A model generated the notes under the pieces. It had not been told where the DNA came from and did not search any database. It saw only the letters and a program-made list of their open reading frames with translations. Both the position numbers and the translations under genes were made by a program. From a virus: a stretch of DNA of 32,231 bases. The stretch lies in the IMG/VR virus record IMGVR_UViG_3300005613_000260, positions 1 through 32,231 of that record; one strand, written 5' to 3'. The stretch's first letter is position 1. Each line of letters opens with the position of its first letter. This document shows positions 30,474 to 32,231 of this stretch, piece by piece.

Positions 30474-30856
30474 GCGAGGATAAAACACAGTACGGAAACA
30501 ATAGACAAAATTCCACACTTAAAAAGGCAATGGTTGACGCCTTAGAAAAATCTTTGGGAGTTGTAACTACTGCGTGTAAGAGCGTTGGTATTGATAGGGG
30601 TACTCACTACAACTGGTTGAAGGCCGACGAAGAATATGCAGAGAAGGTTAAAAGCATTGAGGATATTGCTATTGATTTTGCCGAGAGTAAGCTACACAAA
30701 CAAATCGAGAAAGGAGACACAACTGCGACTATCTTTTACCTAAAGACTAAAGGCAAGAACAGAGGGTATATTGAGCGTCAGGAAATTACTCACGATTTGC
30801 CGAATGCTAATATCAACATTGAAATAATAGGAGAAGATCCAGAAGTAAATGAATAA
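30470..30856 (+). CDS. terS: terminase small subunit
   Basis: DNA-recognition subunit of the packaging motor, 128 residues. The helix-turn-helix region is GVVTTACKSVGIDRGTHYNW, followed by LKADEEYAEKVKSIEDIAID and the oligomerisation helix, then KTKGKNRGYIERQE near the end. This is the pattern of Bacteroidetes phage small terminases. It overlaps the large subunit start by 8 nt. If pac or cos recognition lies near its gene, as in many phages, the genome's true end would be near here. Confidence 0.85.
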   Translation: MSEDKTQYGNNRQNSTLKKAMVDALEKSLGVVTTACKSVGIDRGTHYNWLKADEEYAEKVKSIEDIAIDFAESKLHKQIEKGDTTATIFYLKTKGKNRGYIERQEITHDLPNANINIEIIGEDPEVNE

Positions 30857-32018
30857 TGATAGGTTTCAGAGTAGTAAACTTTTCAACACAAACTACAATT
30901 ATCCAGAGGGTAAAGACCTGACGATTAATAGAGGCGGTAGTAGTTCCGGTAAGACCTACACCGTAATGACTGTAATATTAACCAAGTGCATAAAGGAGCC
31001 AGGAATAACGGTTACAGTAGTCGGGCAAGACATACCAAATCTTAAAAAGGGAGCAATAAGGGATACAGAATTAATCTTAAACAACACGCCACAACTAAGG
31101 CAATGGATAAGAAGCTACAACTTATCAGATAGAATATACAAGTTCAAAAACGGATCAAAGATTGAGTTCACCAGCTACGATAATGAGCAAGACGCAAAGA
31201 ATGGTAAAAGAGACTACTTGTTTTGCAATGAAGTAAACGGTATATCGGAAGGTATATTCGAGGCCCTTTATATTAGAACCAAGAAGCATACATGGGTTGA
31301 CTTTAACCCTTCTGCTGAGTTCTGGTTAAGCCTAAAGAAGTATGAAGAAAGGCCGACAAGCCGAGTAATAATCAGTACATTCAAGAATAACCCTTTCCTG
31401 GACATAACAGTAAGAAACAAAATACTAGCCTATGAACCGACAAAAGAAAACATAAACGCTGGAACCGCAGACACATATCGTTGGAAGGTTTACGGATTGG
31501 GTCAATATGCAGCACTAGAAGGAGCAATCTATAAGAATTGGAGGTCTGGACAATGGCCCGAAGATAAAGAGTTGACTATCATTCATGGGTTGGATTGGGG
31601 ATTTACAGACCCTTTTAGCTTGATAGAGGTTGGAATAGACGAACCGACAAAACAAATCTACGTCAGGCAGAAGGTATATCAAACCGAGTTAATCAAGTGG
31701 AGAAAAGCCGTAAGCGATAACGTCAGGGTTGGTCAGGTAATCGTTTGCGATAGTGCGGTCCCTGGAAACATTCACGAGCTGAGAATGGACAACCACGAAG
31801 CATACGGAGCATGGAAGGGTAAAGGCTCGATACTCAAAGGGATATCATGGCTTCAAGGCTACTCAATAGTAGTATGTAACTCACCCGATATTGAACACGA
31901 GCTGAATAATTACGAGTGGGCGGTCAAGGAAAACACTCCGATAGACAAGTACAATCACGCTCTTGATTCCATACGGTATGCGGTTTCTTGGTATAAAATG
32001 AATATTGTTCGGGAATAA
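30849..32018 (+). CDS. terL: terminase large subunit
   Basis: Packaging ATPase-nuclease, 389 residues. The Walker A-like motif is NRGGSSSGKTYT (27-38), with Walker B in RDYLFCNEVN (121-130). The RNase-H-like nuclease acids are Asp249 in GLDWGFTDP, Asp301 in VIVCDSAVPG and Asp373 in NHALDSIRYA. All active-site positions are intact. It directly follows the small subunit and precedes a terminator and the portal gene, the typical packaging-module order. The subfamily resembles the terminase_3 group. Confidence 0.95.
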   Translation: MNNDRFQSSKLFNTNYNYPEGKDLTINRGGSSSGKTYTVMTVILTKCIKEPGITVTVVGQDIPNLKKGAIRDTELILNNTPQLRQWIRSYNLSDRIYKFKNGSKIEFTSYDNEQDAKNGKRDYLFCNEVNGISEGIFEALYIRTKKHTWVDFNPSAEFWLSLKKYEERPTSRVIISTFKNNPFLDITVRNKILAYEPTKENINAGTADTYRWKVYGLGQYAALEGAIYKNWRSGQWPEDKELTIIHGLDWGFTDPFSLIEVGIDEPTKQIYVRQKVYQTELIKWRKAVSDNVRVGQVIVCDSAVPGNIHELRMDNHEAYGAWKGKGSILKGISWLQGYSIVVCNSPDIEHELNNYEWAVKENTPIDKYNHALDSIRYAVSWYKMNIVRE

Positions 32019-32026
32019 GCACACAA

Positions 32027-32060
32027 AAAGCTCGATTATTTTAGTCGGGCTTTCTTTTTT
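32027..32060 (+). terminator. Rho-independent terminator after large terminase
   Basis: AAAGCTCGA (32027-32035) pairs with TCGGGCTTT (32045-32053) through nine base pairs with one G-T, around a nine-base loop, followed by CTTTTTT. It separates the packaging operon from the head operon. Confidence 0.9.
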
Positions 32061-32070
32061 ATTAAATGAT

Positions 32071-32078
32071 TAATTTTG
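32071..32078 (+). promoter_or_regulatory. head-operon promoter, -7 box TAATTTTG
   Basis: TAnnTTTG directly downstream of the terminator. The portal ATG at 32095 follows after 16 nt; the earlier ATG at 32085 opens only a two-codon frame. Drives the head genes portal, protease and capsid up to the terminator at 3507. Confidence 0.7.
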
Positions 32079-32094
32079 TTGCAAATGTATTAAT

Positions 32095-32231
32095 ATGAAT
32101 TTCGGATCATGGTTCAAAGGGCTTCGAACTAATCTATCAAGAGTAGACTATTCTTTTTTCTACCAGCTAGGCGGTAAATTTAAGACCAACACGATAAGCG
32201 ATTCGGAAGCAATCGAATACGGCTACTTGAC
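32095..32231 (+). CDS. portal protein, N-terminal part (continues at base 2)
   Basis: ATG 32095 opens the true N-terminus of the portal gene: five codons (MNFGS) before the repeated segment begins, then WFKGLRTNLSRVDYSFFYQL shared with the left end. The frame runs off the right end and is continued from base 2 through the TAA ending at 1261. ATG 32095 is preferred because it lies 16 nt after a promoter box, and the ATG in frame at 32109-32111 is out of phase with the portal frame. Confidence 0.93.
   Translation, partial: MNFGSWFKGLRTNLSRVDYSFFYQLGGKFKTNTISDSEAIEYGYL
32109..32231. repeat. terminal direct repeat, right copy (circular overlap)
   Basis: Identical to bases 1-123. Deleting one copy closes the circle and restores a full portal gene. 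Confidence 0.97.

Noticed and set aside
1-32231. Avoidance of GATC or other palindromes (dam-type or common restriction sites)
   Set aside because: GATC, GTAC, CATG and AGCT all occur regularly throughout. Only GATG/CATC stood out on reading.
1-32231. tRNA genes and CRISPR arrays
   Set aside because: No cloverleaf-like GTTCGA-containing segments in gaps and no regularly spaced repeats were found. All gaps are under 160 nt and are accounted for by promoters and terminators.

Overview
This window is one complete genome of a tailed phage (siphovirus type), opened inside its portal gene. Bases 1-123 recur exactly at 32109-32231, and the portal frame runs uninterrupted through the join, so the unique circular (or circularly permuted) unit is about 32,108 bp. 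All supported genes lie on the + strand, are tightly packed (many ATGA or TAATG overlaps) and start without Shine-Dalgarno sites. About a dozen TAnnTTTG boxes, the -7 element of Bacteroidetes promoters, precede genes that follow a gap. Protein types match phages of Bacteroidetes (DUF3560, the CTTTGTAC-type promoters, the tape measure C-terminus, the major tail protein). A flavobacterial or related host is my inference. I see no integrase, repressor, DNA polymerase, DNA methyltransferase or tRNA.

Layout (circular): small and large terminase (30470-32018), terminator, portal (32095 through the join to 1261), a 34-residue ORF, prohead protease, HK97-fold capsid protein, terminator. Next comes an unusual pair inside the head operon: an LpxA-like hexapeptide acyltransferase and a GT-A glycosyltransferase with an extra C-terminal domain (3553-4967). 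Then connector and decoration proteins, tape measure (7461-9764), tail-tip proteins (9764-15079), a tail fibre and a LamG lectin (15101-16728), and a lysis block with two holin candidates, an M15 endolysin and an overlapping spanin-like pair (16731-18454). Neck and major tail genes (18471-20720) follow lysis instead of lying between capsid and tape measure.

After a terminator and a 150-bp regulatory gap, the early region (21026-27902) carries small unknown genes, a Rad52-like annealing protein, a YqaJ-type exonuclease, a winged-helix protein, SSB, a DnaD/DUF1376-like protein, DnaB helicase, NinG and a DUF3560 protein. A small lipoprotein (27920-28225) and the most interesting cassette follow: ParB-like protein, DxD glycosyltransferase and a TET/JBP-family 2-oxoglutarate dioxygenase (28230-30324). 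The cassette predicts post-replicative oxidation and glycosylation of a base in phage DNA. With no C5-methyltransferase gene present, the substrate could be thymine (base-J-like) or cytosine methylated by the host.

An independent signal supports recent acquisition of this cassette. The tetramer GATG (complement CATC) is almost absent from the genome: by eye 11 GATG and 3 CATC in about 31 kb. Yet 14 GATG crowd into 28569-29682, beginning abruptly inside the ParB gene. Promoters fall into two classes: one places the start codon 4-7 nt after the -7 box (leaderless messages), and the other has a 17-23 nt A-rich leader and a shared near-palindrome CTTTGTACYAAG.
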